Source: Candidatus Aalborgicola bjergmarkensis (GTDB taxonomy: Bacteria > Pseudomonadota > Gammaproteobacteria > Burkholderiales > Burkholderiaceae_C). From it: a stretch of 64,000 nucleotides of DNA. The notes under the pieces are model-generated. The model had not been told where the DNA came from and made no database searches. It saw only the letters and a list, made by a program, of their open reading frames with translations. Where the stretch lies: contig JADJFE010000014.1 of NCBI GenBank assembly GCA_016708725.1, positions 62,001 to 126,000 of the forward strand. The letters run 5' to 3'. Made by a program: the position numbers and the translations under genes. How positions within the stretch are numbered: the stretch's first letter is position 1; the number at the start of each line of letters is the position of its first letter. Below are positions 37,491 to 47,544 of the stretch, one piece after another.

Positions 37491-38129
37491 ATGAAAGCAT
37501 TTCGCCAGATTGACGGCCTGGTGTGCCCTCTGGACCGCGCCAATGTCGATACCGATGCCATCATCCCCAAGCAGTTTCTGAAGTCGATCCAGCGTTCGGG
37601 CTTTGGCCCTTACCTGTTCGACGAATGGCGCTATACCAACTACGGCGAGCCCGGCATGGATTGCAGCACCCGCCCGCTGAATGCGGACTTTGTGCTGAAC
37701 CAGCCACGCTACCGCAACGCCCAGGTATTGCTGGCGCGCGACAACTTCGGCTGCGGCTCCAGCCGCGAGCACGCGCCCTGGGCTATCGAGGACTATGGCT
37801 TCCAGGTCATCATTGCCCCCTCGTTTGCCGACATCTTCTTTGGCAACTGCTACAAAAACGGCATCCTGCCCATCGTGGCATCGCCGGAAACGGTCGAGCG
37901 CTTATTTGCCGAGTGCACTGCCACCGAAGGCTACCGCCTGAAGGTCGATCTTGAAACGCAGACCGTGACCACACCAAACGGTTTTTCCTTCGGCTTTGAC
38001 ATCACGCCGCACCGCAAGCATTGCCTGATCAACGGTCTGGACGAGATTGGCCTGACCTTGCAACACGCCAGCGAGATTACGGCTTTTGAGCAGCGCCACC
38101 GCGCCGCCCAGCCCTGGCTCTTTAACTAA
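37491..38129 (+). CDS. leuD: 3-isopropylmalate/citramalate dehydratase, small subunit
   Basis: A 212-residue swivelling-domain partner of LeuC. The signature DNFGCGSSREHAPWAIEDYGF is present, as is the N-terminal LDRANVDTDAIIPKQFL. An AAAGGA ribosome binding site precedes the ATG. Third gene of the cimA-leuCDB operon. Confidence 0.97.
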   Translation: MKAFRQIDGLVCPLDRANVDTDAIIPKQFLKSIQRSGFGPYLFDEWRYTNYGEPGMDCSTRPLNADFVLNQPRYRNAQVLLARDNFGCGSSREHAPWAIEDYGFQVIIAPSFADIFFGNCYKNGILPIVASPETVERLFAECTATEGYRLKVDLETQTVTTPNGFSFGFDITPHRKHCLINGLDEIGLTLQHASEITAFEQRHRAAQPWLFN

Positions 38130-38144
38130 TCATTTGTTTTTATT

Positions 38145-39206
38145 ATGAAAATTGCAGTTTTACCCGGTGATGGTATTGGCCCCGAGATCATGGCGCAGGC
38201 GCTGCGCGTGCTCGATGTATTGCGCACCGAGGGCATGAAGCTTGAAACCGAAGAAGCGCTCCTGGGCGGTTGTGCGGTCGATGCCACAGGCGCTCCTTAC
38301 CCGGAATCCACGCAAAAGATCGCCCGCGCAGCCGATGCCGTGCTGCTGGCCGCAGTCGGTGGCCCGCAATGGGACACACTGCCGCGCCCGCAGCGCCCGG
38401 AGCGCGGTCTGCTGGGCATCCGCAAGGACTTGAACCTGTTTGCCAACCTGCGCCCGGCCATTTTGTACCCCGAACTGGCCAATGCCTCGTCGCTCAAGCC
38501 CGAAATCGTCTCCGGGCTGGACATTTTGATCGTGCGCGAACTCACCGGCGACATTTATTTCGGCGAGCCGCGCGGCATTAGTGTCGAAAATGGTCTGCGC
38601 GTCGGACGCAACACCATGATTTATAACGAAGAAGAGATCCGCCGCATTGGCCGCGTGGCATTTGCCGCTGCACAAAAGCGCAACAAAAAAGTCTGTTCGG
38701 TGGACAAGATGAACGTGCTGGAGACTACCCAGCTCTGGCGTGACGTGATGATTGAACTCGCCCCCGAGTATCCCGATGTGGAACTCAGCCACATGCTGGT
38801 GGACAACGCCGCCATGCAACTGGTGCGCAACCCCAAGCAGTTTGACGTAATGGTCACGGGCAACATCTTCGGCGACATCCTGTCCGATGAAGCCTCCATG
38901 CTGACCGGCTCGATTGGCATGCTGCCCTCGGCCTCGCTGGACGAGAAAAACAAGGGCATGTACGAACCCTGCCACGGTTCGGCACCCGACATTGCGGGCA
39001 AGAACCTGGCCAACCCTCTGGCCATGATCCTGTCACTGGCCATGATGCTGCGTTACACCTTCAACGACGAAACTTCGGCCACACGCATCGAAGCCGCCGT
39101 CAAGAAGGTACTGGCTGCAGGCTGGCGCACCGGCGACATTTTCGAACCGGGCACACAAAAAGTGTCCTGCTCCGAGATGGGCGACAAGGTTGTCGCAGCG
39201 CTGTAA
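38145..39206 (+). CDS. leuB: 3-isopropylmalate dehydrogenase
   Basis: A 353-residue NAD-dependent beta-decarboxylating dehydrogenase. It shows AVLPGDGIGPEI at the N-terminus, the substrate loop VRELTGDIYFGEPRG, the KMNVLETTQLWRD lysine region and the metal site NIFGDILSDEASMLTGSIGMLPSAS. In leucine synthesis it makes 2-oxoisocaproate. With CimA upstream it probably also oxidises 3-methylmalate to 2-oxobutyrate. Confidence 0.97.
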   Translation: MKIAVLPGDGIGPEIMAQALRVLDVLRTEGMKLETEEALLGGCAVDATGAPYPESTQKIARAADAVLLAAVGGPQWDTLPRPQRPERGLLGIRKDLNLFANLRPAILYPELANASSLKPEIVSGLDILIVRELTGDIYFGEPRGISVENGLRVGRNTMIYNEEEIRRIGRVAFAAAQKRNKKVCSVDKMNVLETTQLWRDVMIELAPEYPDVELSHMLVDNAAMQLVRNPKQFDVMVTGNIFGDILSDEASMLTGSIGMLPSASLDEKNKGMYEPCHGSAPDIAGKNLANPLAMILSLAMMLRYTFNDETSATRIEAAVKKVLAAGWRTGDIFEPGTQKVSCSEMGDKVVAAL

Positions 39207-39240
39207 CAAACATCCGATATCCGATACATCAAAAAAAACC

Positions 39241-40071
39241 ATGTCGCTCAATCCGCACCCCATGATCAATATAGCCGTCAAGGCTGCCCGCATTGCTGGT
39301 TCCATCATCAATCGGGCAGCCCTTGATATTGAATCGGTGCGCATCTCGCAAAAACAGGCCAATGATTTTGTCACCGAGGTGGACCATGCCGCTGAACAGG
39401 CCATCATTGACACCCTGCTGACGGCTTATCCCGGCCACGGCATCTGGGCGGAAGAAACCGGAAGTGAACGTGGCGCCAAGGATTCCGAATTTGTCTGGAT
39501 CATTGATCCGCTGGATGGAACCACCAACTTCATCCATGGCATGCCGGTGTATTGCGTCAGTATTGCCCTGGCCGTGCGGGGCAAGGTCGAACAAGCGGTG
39601 GTCTATGACCCCAGCCGCAACGACCTGTTCACCGCCAGCAAAGGGCGTGGTGCCTACCTGAACGAGCGGCGCTTGCGCGTGTCCAAACGCATAGCGCTCC
39701 AGGACGCGCTCATCTCCACCGGCTTTCCTTACCGTCCCGGCGACGACCTTGCCACCTATCTGAAAATCCTGGCAGAAATCATCCCGCGTACCGCTGGCTT
39801 GCGTCGCCCTGGTTCCGCCGCCCTGGACCTGGCCTACGTTGCTGCGGGTTATACCGATGGATTTTTTGAATCCGGCCTGCAAGCCTGGGACGTGGCCGCC
39901 GGTTCACTGCTGGTCACCGAAGCCGGGGGACTGGTGGGCAACTTTACCGGCGACGCCGAATTTCTGGACCAGCACGAGTGCCTTGCCGGCACCCCCCGCA
40001 TCTACGGTCAATTGATCAGTATCCTGGACAAGTACAGCAAGGTGACAAAACCGGGCAACCGAAACAGTTAA
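39241..40071 (+). CDS. suhB: Inositol monophosphatase family protein (SuhB-like)
   Basis: A 276-residue Mg-dependent sugar phosphatase. The metal-binding motifs WAEETGS (first), IDPLDGTTNFIHG (second) and AWDVAAGSLLVTEAGG (third) are present. The ATG at 39241 is chosen because MSLNPHPMINIAVKAAR is the family start; an upstream frame overlaps leuB. In enteric bacteria SuhB also acts in rRNA antitermination; whether this one does cannot be seen. Its stop overlaps the convergent fnr stop by 4 bases. Confidence 0.9.
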   Translation: MSLNPHPMINIAVKAARIAGSIINRAALDIESVRISQKQANDFVTEVDHAAEQAIIDTLLTAYPGHGIWAEETGSERGAKDSEFVWIIDPLDGTTNFIHGMPVYCVSIALAVRGKVEQAVVYDPSRNDLFTASKGRGAYLNERRLRVSKRIALQDALISTGFPYRPGDDLATYLKILAEIIPRTAGLRRPGSAALDLAYVAAGYTDGFFESGLQAWDVAAGSLLVTEAGGLVGNFTGDAEFLDQHECLAGTPRIYGQLISILDKYSKVTKPGNRNS

Positions 40072-40883
40072 GCATTGCACCTGGAATTGATCATTTCCCT
40101 GAGCAAATCGGTACTGATGATACGGACATGGCGTTGTTTGACTTCAATAACGCCACCGTCCACGAGTCGGGACAGCATGCGGCTCACTGTTTCGAGCTTG
40201 ATTCCGAGGTAGCTGCCGATTTCCTCCCGTGTCATGCGTAGAACCAGTTCCGATTGCGAAAAACCCCGGGAATGCAAACGTTGCACCAGATTCAGCAAAA
40301 ACGCTGCCAGCCGCTCTTCGGCGCGCATGCTGCCCAGAAGCAACATGACGCTGTTCTCGCGCACAATCTCACGGCTCATGATTCTGTGCACATGGCGCTG
40401 CAGTGCGTTTATTTCCCGCGAGAGCTCTTCGATATGCTCAAACGGCATGACACACACTTCCGCATCCTCCAGCGCCACCGCATCACAACTGTGGCGATCA
40501 TCCACGATACCGTCGAAACCGATAATTTCACCCGCCATCTGAAAACCGATCACCTGATCACGGCCATCCTCCGAACCCACACAAATCTTGAACATCCCTG
40601 TACGGATGGCAAACAGATTGCCGAATTGTTCACCGCTGCGAAATAACGCCATACCACGCTTGAGCTTGCGTCGGCCAACGACCAATTTATCAATCCGATC
40701 CAGCTCTTGCGGCGCCAGATCCAAAGGCATGCACAACTCCAGCAAACTGCAACTCGAACAAGTAGCCTTGGTGGACTGTGTGGCAGGCATTTTCAAGCCG
40801 ACCTTGGGGGTGGTCGGCACAGAGGTTTCGATGCTCGCAAAATGCTTAGGTTCAAGATCAAACATAAAATCATCCGTTGTCAC
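40068..40883 (-). CDS. fnr: Fnr-type oxygen-sensing transcription regulator
   Basis: A 271-residue CRP/FNR regulator. Cysteines at 42, 45 and 51 (CSSCSLLELC) plus Cys133 (RHSCDAV) match the four ligands of the oxygen-labile 4Fe-4S cluster. The recognition helix EEIGSYLGIKLETVSRMLSRL carries the E--SR contacts that read TTGAT half sites. The ATG at 40883 or 40865 (MFDLEPKHF) is the start. A perfect FNR box lies just upstream, so autoregulation is expected. Confidence 0.95.
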   Translation of the reverse strand: MTTDDFMFDLEPKHFASIETSVPTTPKVGLKMPATQSTKATCSSCSLLELCMPLDLAPQELDRIDKLVVGRRKLKRGMALFRSGEQFGNLFAIRTGMFKICVGSEDGRDQVIGFQMAGEIIGFDGIVDDRHSCDAVALEDAEVCVMPFEHIEELSREINALQRHVHRIMSREIVRENSVMLLLGSMRAEERLAAFLLNLVQRLHSRGFSQSELVLRMTREEIGSYLGIKLETVSRMLSRLVDGGVIEVKQRHVRIISTDLLREMINSRCNA

Positions 40884-40917
40884 TGGGCGGCAAGTTTACC
40901 CACTTTCGTAATTTTCC

Positions 40918-40931
40918 TTGATTCACATCAA
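40918..40931. promoter_or_regulatory. FNR/ANR box between fnr and the TauE/SafE gene
   Basis: TTGATTCACATCAA, a perfect match to the TTGATnnnnATCAA consensus. It is 34 bases upstream of the fnr 40883 start (52 from the 40865 start) and 39 bases before the divergent membrane-protein ATG, so it can serve either gene. Confidence 0.88.
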
Positions 40932-40970
40932 GCATTTGACCATTTGCCAAATTCAATTCAGCATTCCACT

Positions 40971-41660
40971 ATGCAATCTTCTCTGGCACTGACGGCACTG
41001 TTCATGGGACTGGCAGGTGGCCCCCATTGCGTTGCCATGTGCGGCGCACCCTGTGCAGGCATTGTGCAAGCGTCTGGTGCACGCAAGGGCATGGCACTGT
41101 GGGCCTTCCAGATAGGGCGCATTTCAGGATATTCCCTCATGGGTGGACTGGCTGCGGCGTCGCTTCAGGGATTGGGTTGGCTGACGGTTCAGTCCGCCGC
41201 ACTGCGCCCGGTGTGGTCGCTGTTTCATATCGTGGCCATCACGCTAGGTCTTGTGCTGCTGCTACAAGCCCGCCAACCCGTTCTACTGGAAAACGCCGCG
41301 CGTGCGGTGTGGGCCAAAGCCCGCTCCCTGGCGGCGCGCGGGGGCGCAGGCTCTCCCCTGGTCTTTGGCGTGGTATGGGCCTTATTACCCTGCGGTTTGC
41401 TATATTCAGCCCTGCTGGTAGCCGCATTGGCGCAAAGCATCAGCGCCGGTGCTGCCGTGATGGCACTGTTTGCCGTGGGCACCAGTCTGAGCATGCTCCT
41501 GGGGCCGTGGTTATGGTTGCGCCTATGGGGATCATCTCGCGGCCAAGGGAGCGGCACATGGGGCATGCGCCTGGCGGGGGCCGCCTTGGCGGTCAGTTCG
41601 GGGTGGGCGCTGTGGATGGCCCTGGCACACAACACCGCGCCATGGTGCCAGACGCCGTAG
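40971..41660 (+). CDS. Sulfite exporter TauE/SafE (UreH-like) family membrane protein
   Basis: A 229-residue integral membrane protein with about six helices. It begins LTALFMGLAGGPHCVAMCGAPCAG, the Cys-containing motif of the UreH/SafE-like domain often found near cytochrome cbb3 oxidase or fnr genes, where a metal (copper) export or handling role has been suggested. Substrate is not determinable. Divergent from fnr, sharing its FNR box. Confidence 0.85.
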   Translation: MQSSLALTALFMGLAGGPHCVAMCGAPCAGIVQASGARKGMALWAFQIGRISGYSLMGGLAAASLQGLGWLTVQSAALRPVWSLFHIVAITLGLVLLLQARQPVLLENAARAVWAKARSLAARGGAGSPLVFGVVWALLPCGLLYSALLVAALAQSISAGAAVMALFAVGTSLSMLLGPWLWLRLWGSSRGQGSGTWGMRLAGAALAVSSGWALWMALAHNTAPWCQTP

Positions 41661-41671
41661 CAATTTTCGCA

Positions 41672-41723
41672 ACAATCAAGCTGTATAGCTTATGGAACGT
41701 GCGCAAGCAGCTATTAAAAATAG
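41672..41723 (-). repeat. Dispersed palindromic repeat, copy 4
   Basis: On the minus strand it reads CTATTTTTAATAGCTGCTTG, then CGCACGTTCCATAAGC and CAGCTTGATTG, the fullest match to the family plan. It fills the gap between two convergent genes, where it could act as a bidirectional terminator. Confidence 0.65.
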
Positions 41724-43069
41724 AGTGTAGTGCAGACATCAGGGTGCTCTCCTTGCCGCAGCACCTCCGCCACCGCCTCCGTGGTGCGCTGGGTGGCACC
41801 GCGATGGGTCTGGCTGAGTTGGCGTGCGGCTGCGCGTGCGTCTTGCAGTTCCTGGGGGGATTCGAGCAGTTTCAGCCCTAAGTCTACCGCCTGCGCCAGA
41901 TCGTCGCGCACAAAGGCGGTGCCTGCAGAGAGCGCCAGCTCGGCGGCCTGGGCGAAGTTGAATGTGTGTGGCCCCATGAGCACCGGGCAATCACAGGCTG
42001 CGGCTTCGATCAGGTTTTGCCCGCCAAGTGGTGCAAAACTGCCGCCGAGCAAGGCCAGGTCCGCCAAACCGAAGTACAGCGCCATTTCACCCAGCGAGTC
42101 GCCGATCCAGATGTCCGCAGGCACCGGGGCATTTCCCCAGCTACTGCGGCGTGAGACGGAAAAGCCAGCCGCTACGCACAATTCGGCCACGGTGTCGAAG
42201 CGCTGCGGATGGCGTGGAACGATCAGCCATTGTGTGTTATGCGCTATTTTATTGAGAGCTGTTCCCGCTTGATCCATGGGGGCTGCAGCCTGAAAGGCTC
42301 TTAATTTCTCCAGTAGGAGCGCTTCTTCTCCTTCGCGGGAACTGGCAAAGAGCAGCACGGGTTTGGTCAGTGCCTGGCGCCAGGCGCGTCCCTGCGCCAG
42401 TTGGGTGGGGTCCGGTGTGGCATCAAACTTGACGTTGCCCCAGACCCCTTGCACCTTGGCGCCCAGGCGCTGCAGCCGCTGGGCATCGGCATCGGTCTGT
42501 GCCCAGACTGCGTGCAGTGCTCGATAAGCAGGATAGGCCAGCCAGCCCAGGCGCTGTGCGCGGCGCATGGAACCCTCACTCATGCGTGCGTTGACCAGGC
42601 ACAAAGGGATGTGGGCCATGGCGCAGGCGGCCACCATATTGGGCCAGACTTCGGTTTCGACCAGGAGGCCGATGTGGGGGCGAAAGTGGGTCAGGAAGCG
42701 CCGCACGGCAGCGGGCGTGTCCCAGGGTTGCCAGACCTGTATGTCCCCGGCTTGCAGCAACAAGCGCCCCTGTGCGCGTCCGGTTGCGGTGCCGTGGGTG
42801 AGCAGCAGCCGCATACCGGGCAGCGCTTGCCGTAATTGCGTAAGCAGGGGGGCTACCGCTCGGGTTTCGCCTAAAGAGACGGCGTGGACCCAGACGAGGA
42901 GGCGATCATTTTCCGGGGTGACCGTGTGTTTGTCGGTGTGTGCGTGGTAGTGGCCAAAACGCTCGGCGATTGCCTCGGCATACCCTGGCTCCAGCCGGGC
43001 GCGCCACTTCAGCTTGGCGTACAGCAAGGGTTGCAGTAGCCAGGTGAAGAGGGAGTACAGCCACCGCAT
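41714..43069 (-). CDS. waaA: 3-deoxy-D-manno-octulosonic acid transferase
   Basis: A 451-residue GT-B glycosyltransferase that adds Kdo from CMP-Kdo to lipid IVA at the inner membrane. N-terminal anchor RWLYSLFTWLLQPLLY, then WVHAVSLGETRAV, LLVETEVWPN, and the C-terminal GGSFAPLGGQNLIEAAACDCPVL. It is about 25 residues longer than the E. coli enzyme. Much of the excess is a segment (PMDQAGTALNKIAHNTQ) encoded by a dispersed repeat at 42242-42306. The ATG at 43069 shares one base with the waaC stop (TAATG). Confidence 0.93.
   Translation of the reverse strand: MRWLYSLFTWLLQPLLYAKLKWRARLEPGYAEAIAERFGHYHAHTDKHTVTPENDRLLVWVHAVSLGETRAVAPLLTQLRQALPGMRLLLTHGTATGRAQGRLLLQAGDIQVWQPWDTPAAVRRFLTHFRPHIGLLVETEVWPNMVAACAMAHIPLCLVNARMSEGSMRRAQRLGWLAYPAYRALHAVWAQTDADAQRLQRLGAKVQGVWGNVKFDATPDPTQLAQGRAWRQALTKPVLLFASSREGEEALLLEKLRAFQAAAPMDQAGTALNKIAHNTQWLIVPRHPQRFDTVAELCVAAGFSVSRRSSWGNAPVPADIWIGDSLGEMALYFGLADLALLGGSFAPLGGQNLIEAAACDCPVLMGPHTFNFAQAAELALSAGTAFVRDDLAQAVDLGLKLLESPQELQDARAAARQLSQTHRGATQRTTEAVAEVLRQGEHPDVCTTLYF
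42242..42306 (+). repeat. Dispersed palindromic repeat inside waaA, copy 5
   Basis: Plus strand reads CGCTATTTTATTGAGAGCTG, then CCCGCTTGATCC, GGGGGCTGCAG and a TTAATTT tail, aligning with the copy at 54459. It lies wholly in the waaA frame without a stop and encodes extra residues just before the conserved VPRHPQRF. Confidence 0.65.
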
Positions 43070-44175
43070 TAGCGGCAAAAAACCGGCGTGGCCAGACTCT
43101 CCCATGCCTGCCAGACCGCATCCAGGCTCGGGTGGGGCGCGGCAAAGACGCTGACCTGGCGTGCCTGGCGCGCCTGGGGTGATGGTGCTGCATCGGGCGT
43201 GTCGAACGGGACGGGGCCGGTGCGCCAGGCGGTGTCAAAGTTGTAGATTTGCACATGCGGCAAGTCGAGCGCCACGGCGATGTGGCTCAAGCCGCTGTCC
43301 ACGCCAATCACGCCAGCGCATCGCGCCAGGGTGTCGGTCACGGCTTCCAGTCCGAGGATAGGCCAGACCCAGGCGTCGCTGAGTTGTGCGGCAATGGCTT
43401 CGCTGTGCTCTTTCTCGCGTGCATTGCCATGCACCAGCGCAACCAGGAAACCGCTGTGGTTGAGTCTTTGGCCTAACTCGATCCAGTGGGACAAGGGCCA
43501 CTGCTTGTCGGCGCGCGAAGTGCCATGCACCAACGCCACACAGGGTTTGCGCTGCACAAAGGGGTTGTCTTCCAGTCCGGTCGGGGTGGGTTGTGTGATG
43601 GCCATACGCCCAGGCTGCAAGCCAAAATGCGGCGGTGTGGACACGGTGTAGTCCATGGCAGCGGCACATAGCAAGCGCGCGCGCTGCACCGCATGGACAT
43701 GGGGTTCGAGCTTGACGGCGACATCGGCCACCCAGCGTGCGGGGGCTTCAAAACTGGAGCCATCGGTGCGGTTGGCCATGCCGTAGCGCTTACCCTTTTC
43801 CGTGGTGAGCGCCAGCCAGGACACCATGGCCGATTTGGTCAACCCTTGCAAGTCGATCACGGCATCGTAGGTCTGGGATTGCAGTTGCTGCCGAAAGGCA
43901 ATCCACTCCAGGCGGGTTTGCCGCGCCAGAGGGCTTTTGCGCCAGCGCCGCAGGTCGCAGGGGATGACGTGGCTGACACCCTGGCAGCGCGTCAGCAAGG
44001 GGGCAAATGCACGCTCTACGACCCAGTCAATCTGCGCTGCGGGCAATTCCCGGTGCAGATCCTGCACGGCAGGCATGGCATGCACCACATCTCCCAAAGA
44101 AGAGAGCTTGACGATCAACACCTTGGGCGCACGCGCTGCAGGTGTCTTGGGTGCCTTGGAAGAGCGGGATTTCAA
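43069..44175 (-). CDS. waaC: Lipopolysaccharide heptosyltransferase I
   Basis: A 368-residue GT9 glycosyltransferase adding the first L-glycero-D-manno-heptose to Kdo2-lipid A. N-terminal motif VLIVKLSSLGDVVHAMPAVQDL and the donor-site region VIGVDSGLSHIAVALDLP are present, with HGTSRADKQWP in between. A basic N-terminal extension (SRSSKAPKTPAARAPK) precedes the domain. Overlaps the phosphomannomutase stop by 4 bases and couples to waaA. Confidence 0.93.
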   Translation of the reverse strand: MKSRSSKAPKTPAARAPKVLIVKLSSLGDVVHAMPAVQDLHRELPAAQIDWVVERAFAPLLTRCQGVSHVIPCDLRRWRKSPLARQTRLEWIAFRQQLQSQTYDAVIDLQGLTKSAMVSWLALTTEKGKRYGMANRTDGSSFEAPARWVADVAVKLEPHVHAVQRARLLCAAAMDYTVSTPPHFGLQPGRMAITQPTPTGLEDNPFVQRKPCVALVHGTSRADKQWPLSHWIELGQRLNHSGFLVALVHGNAREKEHSEAIAAQLSDAWVWPILGLEAVTDTLARCAGVIGVDSGLSHIAVALDLPHVQIYNFDTAWRTGPVPFDTPDAAPSPQARQARQVSVFAAPHPSLDAVWQAWESLATPVFCR

Positions 44176-45560
44176 TGGGCGGCCTCGGAGAAATGGGCAT
44201 CGGGTTTGACACTGCGCAGCAATTGCAGCATGGTAGTCTGAATCCGCTCCAATGCAGCGTGGTCATGTCCTTCAAAACGCAGCACCAGGACCGGCGTGGT
44301 GTTGGAGGCGCGCACCAGTCCAAAGCCGTCGGGCCAATCGACCCGCAGGCCATCAATGGTGTTGACGATGGCCGGGGCGGCAAAGGCTGCCTTGGCGATC
44401 AACTGCTCGACCAGTGCATGCGGCTCACCTTCGGCGCAGGCGACATTGAGCTCGGGGGTGGAAAAGCTGGTGGGCAGCGCGTGCAGCAGGGCATTGGCAT
44501 CGGCTACGGCGCTGACGATCTCCAGCAAGCGGCAGGCGGCGTAGGTGCCGTCGTCGAAACCGTACCAGCGTTCCTTGAAGAAGATATGGCCGCTCATCTC
44601 ACCGCCCAGGGGAGAGTTGATGGCGCGCATCTTGGCTTTGATGAGCGAGTGGCCGGTCTTGTACATCAGCGGCACGCCACCGGATAGCGCAATGGCCGGG
44701 GCCAGGCGCTGCGAGCATTTCACGTCAAACACGATGGTGCCGCCGGGTACCCGCGAGAGCACATCGTGGGCAAACAGCATCATCTGGCGATCCGGGTAAA
44801 TGGTGCTGCCGTCACGGGTCACGATGCCCAAGCGGTCGCCATCGCCATCAAAGGCCAGGCCAAGCTCGGCATCCGAGGATTGCAGGGCTTTGATCAGATC
44901 GCGCAGATTTTCCGGCTTGCTGGGATCGGGATGGTGGTTGGGGAAGTTGCCATCGACTTCGCTGAAGAGTTCGGTGACTTCGCAGCCAATGGCGCGCAAG
45001 ATGGCCGGGGCGCTGGCACCTGCCACGCCGTTGCCGCAGTCCACCACGATCTTCATGGGGCGCGCCAGGCGGATGTCGCTGACGATGCGCTCACGGTAGG
45101 CGGTGAACACATCGATGCTGGTGCAGCTCCCGCCGGGCTGCAGGCTCCAGCTTTCGTTTTCCATCATGCGGCGCAGGGCCTGGATTTCGTCGCCGTAAAT
45201 GGCACGTCCGGCCAGCACCATCTTGAAGCCGTTGTAATCGCGCGGGTTGTGGCTGCCGGTGACCTGGATGCCGCTGCGGCACAGGGGCAGGGTATTGGCC
45301 GCAAAGTACAGCATGGGTGTGGTCACCAGCCCCAGGTCAATGACCTGCATGCCTGCGTCTTGCAAACCCGCTATCAGGGCTTGCGCCAGGCTGGCACCGC
45401 TGAGACGGCCATCGCGCCCGACGGCGACCGTGGTTTCGCCTTCGGTGCGGGCCACGGAACCAAAGGCGCGTCCCAGGCCCCGCGCCATCTCTTCATGGAT
45501 GGTGCTGGGCACAATGCCGCGAATGTCATAGGCTTTGAAGATGCTGCCCTGGAGTTGCAT
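44172..45560 (-). CDS. Phosphomannomutase/phosphoglucomutase
   Basis: A 462-residue alpha-D-phosphohexomutase of the AlgC/ManB type that supplies sugar 1-phosphates for surface polysaccharide. Motifs are FKAYDIRGIVP, the phosphoserine-type loop (here VTGSHNPRDYNGFKM), the metal loop AFDGDGDRLGIV and the sugar loop GEMSGHIFF. Substrate range (mannose, glucose or both) is inferred. Upstream of waaC and waaA, fitting an LPS-synthesis unit. Confidence 0.92.
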   Translation of the reverse strand: MQLQGSIFKAYDIRGIVPSTIHEEMARGLGRAFGSVARTEGETTVAVGRDGRLSGASLAQALIAGLQDAGMQVIDLGLVTTPMLYFAANTLPLCRSGIQVTGSHNPRDYNGFKMVLAGRAIYGDEIQALRRMMENESWSLQPGGSCTSIDVFTAYRERIVSDIRLARPMKIVVDCGNGVAGASAPAILRAIGCEVTELFSEVDGNFPNHHPDPSKPENLRDLIKALQSSDAELGLAFDGDGDRLGIVTRDGSTIYPDRQMMLFAHDVLSRVPGGTIVFDVKCSQRLAPAIALSGGVPLMYKTGHSLIKAKMRAINSPLGGEMSGHIFFKERWYGFDDGTYAACRLLEIVSAVADANALLHALPTSFSTPELNVACAEGEPHALVEQLIAKAAFAAPAIVNTIDGLRVDWPDGFGLVRASNTTPVLVLRFEGHDHAALERIQTTMLQLLRSVKPDAHFSEAAH

Positions 45561-45593
45561 GGATAATTTTCCTTTCGGTTTCGTATATTAAAG

Positions 45594-45613
45594 CCTAAAG
45601 CCGCCTAAAGCCG
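45594..45613. repeat. Two tandem 10-bp repeats after argA
   Basis: CCTAAAGCCG occurs twice in direct succession immediately 3' of the argA stop (minus-strand gene), with further AAAGCC and ACAGCCG variants beside it. Confidence 0.8.
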
Positions 45614-45614
45614 T

Positions 45615-46961
<1,347 letters not shown>

Positions 46962-46971
46962 GAAAACAGGT

Positions 46972-47024
46972 GAAAATAGCTGCAACCCGCATGAATGGTG
47001 CGAGTGCAGCTATGTTTTAAGTAG
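46972..47024 (+). repeat. Dispersed palindromic repeat, copy 6
   Basis: Reads AAAATAGCTGCAACCCGC, a short loop, then GCGAGTGCAGCTATGTTTT. It can fold into a long hairpin and fills the panD-argA spacer. Confidence 0.65.
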
Positions 47025-47039
47025 CGAAAATCAGACCGC

Positions 47040-47420
47040 TCAGGTCATCTGCACTGGAATCGTGCTGCGTTCTTCCTGGATGCGGTTGTTAGCGTCGGCA
47101 AATACCAGCTTGGGGGCGAATTCCTTGACCTGGCTCTCATGCACCTGTGCAAAGGTGGCAATGATGACCAGATCGCCCTTGGACGCGCGCCGCGCTGCCG
47201 AGCCGTTGACCGAGATGATGCCGCTGCCGCGCTCGGCGCGAATGGCGTAGGTGATGAAGCGCTCACCGTTGTTGATGTTCCAGATGTGGATTTGCTCATT
47301 GTCATGGATGTTGGCGGCATCCAGCAGGTCTTCGTCAATGGCGCAGGAGCCCTCGTAGTGGAGCTCGCAGTGCGTGACGCTGGCACGGTGAATTTTGGAT
47401 TTGAGCAGGGTTCGGAACAT
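47040..47420 (-). CDS. panD: Aspartate 1-decarboxylase
   Basis: A 126-residue pyruvoyl enzyme making beta-alanine for pantothenate. It self-cleaves at Gly24-Ser25 within HYEGSCAID; Lys9 and Tyr22 region residues are conserved (LLKSKIHRASVTHCELHYEG). Full family length. Divergent from nadC. Confidence 0.97.
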   Translation of the reverse strand: MFRTLLKSKIHRASVTHCELHYEGSCAIDEDLLDAANIHDNEQIHIWNINNGERFITYAIRAERGSGIISVNGSAARRASKGDLVIIATFAQVHESQVKEFAPKLVFADANNRIQEERSTIPVQMT

Positions 47421-47544
47421 GGTGTTGCGCGAAAGTCACAAAAAATGGCGGCCAGATGTGTGTACCATCGCAGTCCGCCCCCAATATAAACGCCGCGTAG
47501 TTTAGTCGAATGCACGGCACAGCGCAGCAAACTTTTGATTATCC

